Positions 25,494 through 32,487 of a stretch of DNA of 35,977 nucleotides are shown in pieces. The notes under the pieces were generated by a model. It saw nothing but the letters and a program-made list of their open reading frames with translations, ran no database searches and was not told the DNA's origin. Within the stretch, counting starts at the first letter, position 1; each line of letters starts with the position of its first letter. Location of the stretch: the NCBI GenBank assembly GCA_016934745.1, contig JAFGSF010000048.1, positions 1 through 35,977 on the forward strand, given 5' to 3'. Made by a program: the position numbers and the translations under genes. Origin of the DNA: Candidatus Aminicenantota bacterium (GTDB lineage: Bacteria; Acidobacteriota; Aminicenantia; UBA2199).

Positions 25494-25522
25494 GTTATAG
25501 CAAAAAAGAAATCTATTAGCAA
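25494..25522 (-). promoter_or_regulatory. sigma-70-like promoter of the zinc-ribbon gene
   Basis: On the minus strand: TTGCTA (25517-25522), 17 bases, TATAAC (25494-25499). Four and five of six matches, leader about 15 nt including the strong Shine-Dalgarno. Confirms the downstream start at 25472. Confidence 0.55.
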
Positions 25523-25534
25523 GTCTTGAATCGA

Positions 25535-25671
25535 ACTTGGCGTAAGGTGTAAGGTCCAAGGTTGAAGGTAAGAAAATCAGCTAGCCAATCGCCTTTGTTC
25601 TTCCCTTACACCATAAACCGATTGCATTCTTAATTCACTATCCTCATACCTTGCACCTTACACCTGATGCC
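25535..25671. repeat. heptamer array, family A (copy 2), inverted arms
   Basis: Left arm 25535-25574 has AGGTGTA, AGGTCCA, AGGTTGA, AGGTAAG in 7-base steps; inverted arms are at about 25603-25620 and 25645-25671 (CATACCT, TGCACCT, TACACCT). It fills the divergent gap between the zinc-ribbon and iorA promoters; each promoter's -35 box lies within 13-22 bases of an array end. Confidence 0.8.
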
Positions 25672-25692
25672 ATTTTTTTAGGAATCCCACGG

Positions 25693-25721
25693 TTGACTAA
25701 ATGGGAAAAATAATTTAAAGT
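25693..25721 (+). promoter_or_regulatory. promoter of the iorA-iorB-ptb operon
   Basis: TTGACT (25693-25698), 17 bases, TAAAGT (25716-25721). Five and four of six matches. The predicted leader of about 18 nt contains the GAGGAGG ribosome-binding site directly before the iorA ATG at 25746. Confidence 0.5.
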
Positions 25722-25745
25722 CTAACATCAGAAGAGGAGGATTTT

Positions 25746-27557
25746 ATGGCAAAAGAGTTACTTTCAGGCAATGAAGCCATTGCCCGTGGTGCCTATGAAG
25801 CCGGCATCACCTTTGCTTCCGCCTATCCCGGTACACCCAGCACCGAGATTTTGGAAAACGTGGTCAAGTATAAAGACGTTATTTACGCCCAGTGGGGAGC
25901 CAACGAAAAAACCGCCATGGAAGAGGCCCTGGGCGCAAGTTTCACCGGCGCCCGGGCCATGGTGGCCATGAAACATGTCGGGCTGAACGTGGCCGCCGAT
26001 CCGTTGTTTTCCGCCAGTTACATCGGCGCCACCGGCGCATTGATCATCATCTCCGCCGACGATCCCGGCATGCACAGTTCGCAAAATGAACAGGACAATC
26101 GTCATTACGCCATGGCCGCCAAAATACCGGTACTCGAACCGGTCGATTCCCAGGAAGCCAAGGACATGATGATCGAGGCGGTGGCCATCAGTGAAGCATA
26201 CGATACGCCCGTGCTGATCCGCATGACCACGCGCACATCGCACTCGCGTTCAGCGGTGGAACTGCGGGAACGGCAGACGCCTCCGGTTCCCGAGTACCAG
26301 AGTGATTTTTTAAAGCGCAATCTGCTGCCGGGTAACGCCCGCCGCCGCCATGTCGCGGTCGAGGAAAGACAGAAAAAACTGGCTGCGTTCAGCGATGATT
26401 TCAAGCTCAACACCATCCGCAAGGGAAAATCCCGGGTCGGCGTCGTCGCCTCGGGCATCTCGTACCAGTATGGCCGCGAGGTCTTCCCCGAAGCCGCTTT
26501 TTTAAAACTCGCCATGCCCTACCCTTTTCCCGTCAACCTCTTCCGCCGCTTCGCCGCCGAGCTGGACACGATATATATCCTGGAGGAAAACGATCCGATT
26601 ATTGAGACTTTCGCCCGTCTGGCCGCTCCAGATAAAAAAATTATCGGCAAGGATGTTTTTCCCTTATTGGGCGAATTGTCACAGGATGCGGTTCAGGCCA
26701 GTTTGGCATTAAAGGACATGACCCCTCGGTTTGACTGCAACACCATTCCCAGGCGTCCGCCTTCGCTTTGCGCCGGCTGCCCGCATACGGCATTGTTTTA
26801 CAACCTCAACCTGCAAAAGGTCTATTCACGCGGCGATATCGGTTGCTACACGCTGGGCGCCTTGCCTCCCTTGAGTGCCATGGATACCTGCGTCGACATG
26901 GGAGCCAGCATCACCGTACTGCTGGGAATTGAAAAAGCCCTGGCCAAGGCCGGCAAAACCATCAAACAGGTGGCCGTGATCGGTGATTCCACTTTTTTTC
27001 ATTCGGGGATTACCGGCCTGGTCGACATTATTTACAACCAAGGCCAGTCTACGGTCGTCATCCTGGACAATTCAATTACGGCCATGACCGGCCACCAGGA
27101 AAACCCCGGCTCCGGCACAACGCTGATGGGAGAAGAAGCCAGGCGCATCGACATTGTCAAACTGGTCCGCGACGGATTGGGGCTGGAACACACCTACGAA
27201 GTGGACGGTTACGACGTCAAGGCCATCAAAGAGCTGCTGAAGCGGGAAATACTCAGGCTCGAACCTTCGGTTATCGTCGTGCGCCGGCCATGCATCCTGC
27301 TCTATCGCAAGGCCAAATGGTCGCCGATGGGCGTGGATAGTCAGAAGTGCACCAGTTGCAAAGTTTGCCTGCGCCTGGGTTGCCCGGCTATCAGTACCGA
27401 TGCCTACGACAAGGCCGTGATCAACGCGACGCTGTGCTCCGGCTGCGGCGTGTGTGCCCAGGTCTGCGCTTTCAAGGCCATCACCTTCGTCGATGAAAAA
27501 GGACTGCATAGCAATAACATTACCCTGGAAACTTATCTGAGCGGAGGCAGATCATGA
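25746..27557 (+). CDS. iorA: indolepyruvate:ferredoxin oxidoreductase, alpha subunit
   Basis: A 603-residue subunit that oxidatively decarboxylates aryl-2-ketoacids to aryl-acyl-CoA, reducing ferredoxin. The N-terminal pyrimidine-binding domain has 'GAYEAGITFASAYPGTPSTEI'; the diphosphate-binding domain has 'SLCAGCPHTALFYNL' (iron-sulfur/TPP linker), 'GDIGCYTLGALPPL', and the TPP motif 'VIGDSTFFHSGITGLVDIIYN' with 'DNSITAMTGHQENPG'. The C-terminal ferredoxin domain has two 4Fe-4S cysteine sets: C535-C538-C541-C546 and C564-C567-C570-C574. All are intact. A strong GAGGAGG precedes the ATG. It overlaps iorB by 4 bp (ATGA). The enzyme is oxygen-sensitive in known members, which points to an anaerobe. 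Confidence 0.96.
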   Translation: MAKELLSGNEAIARGAYEAGITFASAYPGTPSTEILENVVKYKDVIYAQWGANEKTAMEEALGASFTGARAMVAMKHVGLNVAADPLFSASYIGATGALIIISADDPGMHSSQNEQDNRHYAMAAKIPVLEPVDSQEAKDMMIEAVAISEAYDTPVLIRMTTRTSHSRSAVELRERQTPPVPEYQSDFLKRNLLPGNARRRHVAVEERQKKLAAFSDDFKLNTIRKGKSRVGVVASGISYQYGREVFPEAAFLKLAMPYPFPVNLFRRFAAELDTIYILEENDPIIETFARLAAPDKKIIGKDVFPLLGELSQDAVQASLALKDMTPRFDCNTIPRRPPSLCAGCPHTALFYNLNLQKVYSRGDIGCYTLGALPPLSAMDTCVDMGASITVLLGIEKALAKAGKTIKQVAVIGDSTFFHSGITGLVDIIYNQGQSTVVILDNSITAMTGHQENPGSGTTLMGEEARRIDIVKLVRDGLGLEHTYEVDGYDVKAIKELLKREILRLEPSVIVVRRPCILLYRKAKWSPMGVDSQKCTSCKVCLRLGCPAISTDAYDKAVINATLCSGCGVCAQVCAFKAITFVDEKGLHSNNITLETYLSGGRS

Positions 27558-28132
27558 AAACCAAATCAATTTTAATCTGCGGCGTGGGCGGACAAGGCAT
27601 CCTGACCGCCAGTGACCTGCTGTCCGACGTGCTGCTGTTGGCAGGCTTCGAGGTCAAAAAAAGCGAAGTGCACGGCATGAGCCAGCGCGGGGGTGACGTT
27701 ATCTCCACCGTGCGCTATGGTGATGAGGTTTTTTCACCATTGCCTTCGCTCAAGGAGACCGAGTTTATCCTGGCCTTTGAAAAACTCGAAGCCCTGCGCA
27801 ATATCAATTACCTGAGCGAAAAGGGGATCATGCTGGTCAATGATTTCGAATGGCCGCCGCTGCCGGTAGCTTCCGGATTGGAAAAATATCCGCAGGACAT
27901 CGATGCCGAGTTGAAAAAACTGGCCGGCGAAGTGGTCCTGATCCCCGCTACCCGTTTGGCCACCGAGCTGGGCAACGAAAAAGCATCCAATGTCATACTG
28001 ATCGGACTCCTGGCTTCCCGGATGGACATCGACCGTCAACTTTGGCTCGACGTGATTGTCAGGAAAGTCCCGCCCCGTTTCAAGGAATTGAACCTGAAAG
28101 CATTTGAAACCGGCTTCGCTTTTCGGTCCTGA
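27554..28132 (+). CDS. iorB: indolepyruvate:ferredoxin oxidoreductase, beta subunit
   Basis: A 192-residue gamma-type domain of the ketoacid oxidoreductase superfamily, 'SILICGVGGQGILTASDLLSDVLLLAGFEVKKSEVHGMSQRGGDVIS' being the family core in outline (residues 4-51). It completes the catalytic site by pairing with IorA; the pair acts in the cytoplasm. Length is normal (about 190-200). GGAGG lies 7 nt before its ATG even though it overlaps iorA, so it is both coupled and independently readable. Substrate preference (indolepyruvate, phenylpyruvate, hydroxyphenylpyruvate) is inferred from the family. Confidence 0.95.
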   Translation: MKTKSILICGVGGQGILTASDLLSDVLLLAGFEVKKSEVHGMSQRGGDVISTVRYGDEVFSPLPSLKETEFILAFEKLEALRNINYLSEKGIMLVNDFEWPPLPVASGLEKYPQDIDAELKKLAGEVVLIPATRLATELGNEKASNVILIGLLASRMDIDRQLWLDVIVRKVPPRFKELNLKAFETGFAFRS

Positions 28133-28180
28133 GAGTCACATTCCGGGTCCGTGAATCGCTTAGACTGAAGGAGGGTTCCC

Positions 28181-29089
28181 ATGATCAAGGATTTCAAAGA
28201 GCTGGTCGCCGCCGCCAAGCAAAGCAAGAACATCGTGGCCGGCGTGCCCTGCCCCGAAGATGAAAGCTCCATCCTGTCGGTTATCCAGGCCAAAAAGGAA
28301 GACCTGGCCGACTTTATTTTAAGCGGCAACCGTCAAAAAATATCCGCGCTCCTGCAATCCCATGGAGGCCGGGCGGCCGATTTTGAAATCCTGGATTGCC
28401 CGGACGCGGAAACGGCGGCGGCCCGAATCGTCGCATTGGCGAGGCTGAATAAAGTACACTTGATTCTCAAGGGTTTTCTGCCCACGGCCGCCCTGATGAA
28501 ACCCGTACTGGACAAGGAAAAAGGACTGCGCAGCGGCAGCTTGCTTTCCGACATCCTGGTGGTCGAAAATCCTGCCGCCAATTATCGCGGGCTGTTGGGA
28601 ATGAGCGATGGCGGGCTCAATATCCTGCCCGACCTGATGCAAAAAAAACAGATTGTCGAAAATGCGGTGGCCGTATTCCAGCGCCTGGGTTACATTGAGC
28701 CCAAAGTAGGCATCATGGCCGCCGTCGAAACGGTCAAGGATTCCATGCCGGCCACCGTCGACGCCCACCTGCTGAGCGAAATGAATCAGCGGGGCGAGAT
28801 CAAGGGCTGTCGGGTCTACGGGCCGCTGGCGCTGGATATCGCCGTGTCGCCCGAAGCAGCCAAGCACAAAGGCATCCTGAACGACGTCGCCGGCAACACC
28901 CAGGTCATGATCGTCCCCAACATCGAATCGGGCAACCTGCTGGGCAAAGCTTTCACCTATTACCTGAAAATCACGGTGGCGCATGTGGTGATGGGTGCCC
29001 GCATCCCGATCCTGATTCCGTCGCGCAATGAAGGCGATGTGGATAAATTCCATTCCCTGGCCCTGGGCGTGCTCAGCGCCGGAAGTTGA
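28181..29089 (+). CDS. ptb: phosphate butyryltransferase-family acyltransferase
   Basis: A 302-residue member of the PTA/PTB family (acyl-CoA + phosphate to acyl-phosphate + CoA). Core features are 'HLILKGFLPTAALMKPVLDKEKGLRSG', 'ILVVENPA', 'MSDGGLNILPDLMQKKQIVENAVAV', 'GYIEPKVGIMAAVETVKDSMPAT', 'GPLALDIAVSPEAAKHKGI', and 'VMIVPNIESGNLLGKAF'. This pattern is Ptb rather than Pta. GGAGGG stands 6-7 nt before the ATG, 48 bp after iorB. Placed after iorAB it would turn the aryl- or branched acyl-CoA made by the oxidoreductase into an acyl-phosphate for ATP formation by an acid kinase. No butyrate-kinase gene is adjacent, so that last step is inferred. Confidence 0.9.
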   Translation: MIKDFKELVAAAKQSKNIVAGVPCPEDESSILSVIQAKKEDLADFILSGNRQKISALLQSHGGRAADFEILDCPDAETAAARIVALARLNKVHLILKGFLPTAALMKPVLDKEKGLRSGSLLSDILVVENPAANYRGLLGMSDGGLNILPDLMQKKQIVENAVAVFQRLGYIEPKVGIMAAVETVKDSMPATVDAHLLSEMNQRGEIKGCRVYGPLALDIAVSPEAAKHKGILNDVAGNTQVMIVPNIESGNLLGKAFTYYLKITVAHVVMGARIPILIPSRNEGDVDKFHSLALGVLSAGS

Positions 29090-29116
29090 GCGCCGCACCG
29101 GCATGCGGGCAAGCAC

Positions 29117-29725
29117 ATGAAAGGCACGAAAACAAGCTTCACATGCCTGCTCCTGTTTCTGGGTTATGTATCCAGTTTGCCGGCTCTGACCTTCGTGGAG
29201 CGGGTTCGAGACAAAATCAATGCCAGCCGTCCTTTTAAAATGAATTTCGTACAACAGGTTTTTATTGATGGTGAAATGAGCCTGGAAGAAAACGGTTATA
29301 TCGTGTTCGCGGACCGTACCCAGATCAAATGGCAGTATCTGCACCCCGACATGAAAACCTTCATCCTCGAAAACGAAAGTTACCGCTTCTATGACCAGGA
29401 AAACAACCAGCTCATCAAGGGGAGGATCGATCCCGGCAACGAACAAATAATCTGGGATTTGCTCTGTTCGCCAAGTCCCGGTCAAAGCAGCCGCTGGGAG
29501 GAGCGGACACGGACCATTCTGATCAGCGTGAATGACAGTTCCGGCCGGCAGGAATTAAAAGTCAGAATCGACGCCCACTTCCTGCCCGAACGGGTGGAAC
29601 AAACATCGGCCAATGAAGTAACCACCGTTTACATATTCAGTAATTACCAAACCGGGATCACCCTGGCCGATAGTGAATTCTCATTGAACCTTCCCGACAA
29701 CGTGGAAATCATTGAAGAAGAATAA
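29117..29725 (+). CDS. LolA-like outer-membrane lipoprotein carrier
   Basis: A 202-residue periplasmic protein: signal peptide at residues 1-23 ('FTCLLLFLGYVSSLPA'), then a half-barrel fold typical of LolA/LolB-like proteins. 'MNFVQQVFIDGEMSLEENGYIVFADRTQIKWQYLHPDMKTFILENESYRFYDQ' in outline is the family pattern, with the hydrophobic lipid-binding cavity strands. LolA takes lipoproteins from LolCDE to the outer membrane. LolCDE is not in this window. It lies 27 bp after ptb and 31 bp before the ECF sigma gene, all on the plus strand, so these genes may share a transcript. Ribosome-binding site weak. Confidence 0.8.
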   Translation: MKGTKTSFTCLLLFLGYVSSLPALTFVERVRDKINASRPFKMNFVQQVFIDGEMSLEENGYIVFADRTQIKWQYLHPDMKTFILENESYRFYDQENNQLIKGRIDPGNEQIIWDLLCSPSPGQSSRWEERTRTILISVNDSSGRQELKVRIDAHFLPERVEQTSANEVTTVYIFSNYQTGITLADSEFSLNLPDNVEIIEEE

Positions 29726-29729
29726 CCGC

Positions 29730-29756
29730 GGAAACTTTTTTGTCCCCAAAACGTAA
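29730..29756 (+). promoter_or_regulatory. possible ECF-type promoter before the sigma gene
   Basis: GGAAAC (29730-29735), 16 bases, CGTAA (29752-29756). This resembles ECF-class promoters (GGAAC / CGT-rich -10). The start would fall just inside the annotated ATG at 29757, near the in-frame GTG at 29763, so the true start may be that GTG. Tentative. Confidence 0.3.
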
Positions 29757-30332
29757 ATGATAGTGGATGAAGATCAGGTCCTGATTAAAAAGACGCTGCA
29801 AGGCGAAAAGAAGGCATTTGAGGAATTGATGAGGAAATACGAAAAAAGGATTTTCAGTTTCGTCATTCGCATGGTCCGCAATGAAGAGGTGGCCATTGAT
29901 CTGACCCAGGATTTTTTCATCAAAATCTTCACCGTTTTGGACAAGTATAATTTCGAGTTCAAGTTTTCCACCTGGGCCTACCGCATTTGCTACAACCTGG
30001 TCATCGATCATATCCGCAAGAACCAGAGCCAGGTCAATTCGCTCGATGACGACAGCATTTCCAGCAAGGAGATGCTCAGTTCTGAAAATGTCATTCGTCA
30101 TGACGGTTTCAACAACCTGTCCCAGGAAGAAACACGGCTCTACATCTGGCAGATGGTGGAAAACATTCCCACCAAATTCAGGGAATTGATCCTGCTGCGC
30201 TATGTCCAGGAACTCAAATATGAAGAAATAGCCGAAATCACGGAATTGCCGGTGGGAACCATAAAAAACCGGATTTTTAAAGCCAAGGAAATTCTGAAAA
30301 AGGAGATGGAAAAAGATGGCCTGCCTGCCTGA
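29757..30332 (+). CDS. ECF-type RNA polymerase sigma factor
   Basis: A 191-residue sigma factor with only regions 2 and 4. Region 2 runs from 'KKAFEELMRKYEKRIFSFVIRMVRNEEVAIDLTQDFFIKIF' through 'FKFSTWAYRICYNLVIDHIRK' (about residues 18-97), holding the -10 recognition helix. Region 4 is 'RELILLRYVQELKYEEIAEITELPVGTIKNRIFKAKEILKKEM' (about 140-188), with the -35 helix-turn-helix. There is no additional C-terminal domain. It overlaps the next gene by 17 bp, a zinc-finger membrane anti-sigma factor, the typical ECF pairing. The ATG has no ribosome-binding site; an in-frame GTG two codons downstream is possible. Target genes are unknown. Confidence 0.93.
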   Translation: MIVDEDQVLIKKTLQGEKKAFEELMRKYEKRIFSFVIRMVRNEEVAIDLTQDFFIKIFTVLDKYNFEFKFSTWAYRICYNLVIDHIRKNQSQVNSLDDDSISSKEMLSSENVIRHDGFNNLSQEETRLYIWQMVENIPTKFRELILLRYVQELKYEEIAEITELPVGTIKNRIFKAKEILKKEMEKDGLPA

Positions 30333-30876
30333 TCACAAAATCCTCGCGTACCTCGATGACGAAATCACCAGCATCGAACAATCGCTCATTCGCGATCACT
30401 TGCTGATCTGCCCAGGCTGCAGGCAAAAAGCAGACCGCTACGCCCAGCTGCATAAAATCCTGGCTCAACCCGTAAACAGCGAACCTCCTGCCTGGCTGGT
30501 TCCGCAAATTATGAAAAGAATATATGCCGAAACTCCCCACTACACGGCGATCGCCGCCCTGATCGCCGCCAGTTTCATTTTTTTTGTCACTTGGATTTAT
30601 ATTTATTTTGATTTTTCCAGCAGCAGCCTGATCCAAGCCCTGCGCCTGACATCCGACAGCACCGCCAGCTGGCTGGTTAACATTATCAAGACCATTTCGG
30701 TTATTTACACCTTTGTTCAGGCAGCTTTCAAAGCCAGCCATGCATTCCTGTCCATGCTACTGAATACCCTACCGGGCACCACCCTGGTCATCGCTTTTGT
30801 CTTGACTTTTTCCGGGCTGTTGCTGTTCGCCACGAAGCGCTGGTTGTTAAAAAAAGCGGGAGCAGTAAAAAAATGA
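30316..30876 (+). CDS. ZAS-type transmembrane anti-sigma factor
   Basis: A 186-residue protein with an N-terminal zinc-binding anti-sigma domain: the H-x3-C-x2-C motif is H28, C32, C35 ('DHLLICPGC'). Two membrane helices follow, near 77-101 ('YTAIAALIAASFIFFVTWIYIYF') and near 145-175 ('LVIAFVLTFSGLLLF'). It would hold the sigma factor at the cytoplasmic membrane until a signal releases it. Its ATG lies inside the sigma gene and its stop overlaps the next gene's ATG by 4 bp, so all three are tightly coupled. The periplasmic loop between the helices (about 40 residues) may sense the signal. Confidence 0.85.
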   Translation: MACLPDHKILAYLDDEITSIEQSLIRDHLLICPGCRQKADRYAQLHKILAQPVNSEPPAWLVPQIMKRIYAETPHYTAIAALIAASFIFFVTWIYIYFDFSSSSLIQALRLTSDSTASWLVNIIKTISVIYTFVQAAFKASHAFLSMLLNTLPGTTLVIAFVLTFSGLLLFATKRWLLKKAGAVKK

Positions 30877-31748
30877 AAAAAAGCCTGCTCTTGGTTTTCA
30901 TTTTGATCAGCGGCGTCCTGGTAGCCGCAGCCAAAAACGATAAAGATATGCGGGTACCGGCCGGCGCAACCCACACGGCCAACATCAACGCATTCAATTC
31001 TTTCCTGGACATCGCCGGAAAAGTCGATGCCTCCGTCTTCCTGGTCGGCGGCCAATTGCGGCTGAGCGGCGAGATCAGCGGCGACGTGATCTGCCTCGGA
31101 GCTCAGGTTGACATTCAAAGCGGGGCCGTGATCGGCCGCGACCTGATCGTGATCGGCGGACACGCCAACAAGGCCCCGGATTGCAAAATCAGCGGTGATT
31201 TTTATTATTTGCGCACCCGGGAAGACCTGAAACGAATCACCCGCACCCTGCTGCCGTTCCTTCCCGAGAGCGGCGGTTTAAATTTTATCAGGATCAGTAA
31301 AATATTTTTTTGGTTCATCCTGGCCTTGCTGACCCTGGCGATTTTGCCCCAGCCGGTGAACCGGGCCGCGGACATGCTGAAAAAAACACCCCTGCGCTAC
31401 GGCTCCCTCGGTTTGTTGGCACTGTTCATTTTCATTTTTGCCTTGCTGATATTCATCATCTTGAGCCTGGTGCTGATCGGTATTCCCCTGCTGGTCGCCC
31501 TGATGGTCCTGTACTTCCTGATTTTAATTTTTGGCCGAACCGTGATTTTCTATTTTATCGGCGACCGGATCGCTTCGTTTTTTAAGTTGAAGAACAATGC
31601 CATTTTATTCGTCATACTGGGAACCGCCGTTTACGCCCTGATCAAGAGTGTGCCCTGGGTAGGCTCGTTGGTGCTGGTCGGCCTGGATATTTTCGCTGTC
31701 GGCATCAGTATCGGCTATTTCCTGCAGCGCCGGAAGCTGGCGATATAG
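30873..31748 (+). CDS. bactofilin-like domain membrane protein
   Basis: A 291-residue protein with an N-terminal signal segment (residues 1-20), then a beta-solenoid stretch 'GATHTANINAFNSFLDIAGKVDASVFLVGGQLRLSGEISGDVICLGAQVDIQSGAVIGRDLIVIGGHA' in outline (about 28-95), which matches the polymer-forming bactofilin-like repeat (each strand with a xGDVxx or xGAVxG turn). Three to four membrane helices follow from about residue 145 ('IFFWFILALLTLAIL') to 285. Such proteins are common behind ECF/anti-sigma pairs in Acidobacteriota-like genomes. It starts inside the anti-sigma gene (ATGA overlap). Its probable role is envelope sensing or maintenance, inferred from the fold and the operon. Confidence 0.8.
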   Translation: MKKSLLLVFILISGVLVAAAKNDKDMRVPAGATHTANINAFNSFLDIAGKVDASVFLVGGQLRLSGEISGDVICLGAQVDIQSGAVIGRDLIVIGGHANKAPDCKISGDFYYLRTREDLKRITRTLLPFLPESGGLNFIRISKIFFWFILALLTLAILPQPVNRAADMLKKTPLRYGSLGLLALFIFIFALLIFIILSLVLIGIPLLVALMVLYFLILIFGRTVIFYFIGDRIASFFKLKNNAILFVILGTAVYALIKSVPWVGSLVLVGLDIFAVGISIGYFLQRRKLAI

Positions 31749-31762
31749 ACTAAAAAACAGAT

Positions 31763-31906
31763 CTTGGTTTAAGGTTCAAGGTGTAGGGTATAAGGTAAGA
31801 AATAAACTGATCTTGGTGGATAATAATAATATTTTATGAAAGAAGTGCTTGAAATAATTCAGGATTTTTTTTACCTTGAACCTTATACCTTACACCCGAC
31901 ACCAAG
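31763..31906. repeat. heptamer array, family A (copy 3), inverted arms at a convergent border
   Basis: Left arm 31763-31798 and right arm 31871-31906 are both 36 bases; read as inverted partners they match at 27 of 36 positions in one register, with words AAGGTTC, AAGGTGT, AGGGTAT, AAGGTAA on the left. The 72-base loop is AT-rich. It lies between the ends of two convergent operons (bactofilin-like gene and frr) and could serve as a bidirectional transcription barrier. Confidence 0.85.
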
Positions 31907-31929
31907 TTCAAATATTTCTACGCTGACAG

Positions 31930-32487
31930 CTAGTCGTCCAGGATATGTTTTTCCTTGTCTTTCTCGATGCGCTCGATCCGTTCTCCAGTGGCATCGATTA
32001 TCTTTTGTAATTCATCGTTGAATCTTTTCTCGTCATCCTCGCTGATCTCCTTGGCGTCTTTCATGCCCTTGATCAGGTCGCGGTACTCGCGACGGATGTT
32101 GCGGACGTTGGTTTTTCTTTCTTCAGTATATTTTTTCATGGTCTTGATGATATCCAGACGTCGCTGCTGGTCGAGAGGCGGAATGGGCAATTTAATGACC
32201 TTGCCGTCGGAAACGGGATTGATGTTGAGATTGGCGGTGCGGATGGCCTTATCCACATCATTGATAATCTTGTTGTCCCAGGGCTGAATGATGATCAGAT
32301 TGGCCTCGGGAACACCGAGCGTGGCCAGTTGATTGATCGGGGTGGGAACACCATAATAATCGATCAGAATGCCGTCCAGTATGGAGACCGAGGCCCGACC
32401 GGTGCGGAATTTGGATATCTGTTTCTTGAAATCTTCCTCCACTTTCTGGCAATCATTTTTAGCTTCATCCAGAGTTTCCTTAATCAC
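31930..32487 (-). CDS. frr: ribosome recycling factor
   Basis: A 185-residue protein that, with EF-G, splits the post-termination ribosome. Family pattern: '[57 protein letters not shown]' in outline (about 15-75), then '[50 protein letters not shown]'. Full length (usually 185). It begins with GTG at 32487, overlapping the pyrH stop by 8 bp; AGGGGG lies a short distance upstream. It closes the rplM-rpsI-rpsB-tsf-pyrH-frr operon. Confidence 0.97.
   Translation of the reverse strand: MIKETLDEAKNDCQKVEEDFKKQISKFRTGRASVSILDGILIDYYGVPTPINQLATLGVPEANLIIIQPWDNKIINDVDKAIRTANLNINPVSDGKVIKLPIPPLDQQRRLDIIKTMKKYTEERKTNVRNIRREYRDLIKGMKDAKEISEDDEKRFNDELQKIIDATGERIERIEKDKEKHILDD

Noticed and set aside
28319..29485. 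388-codon open frame on the minus strand opposite ptb and lolA
   Set aside because: The opposite-strand genes have clear family motifs. The mirror frame is a GC-biased shadow with His/Asp/Gln-rich low-complexity translation.
13752..31906. CRISPR array interpretation of the repeats
   Set aside because: Units are 7 bases and degenerate, arms are inverted, there are no 24-40 bp identical repeats with unique spacers, and no cas genes are nearby.
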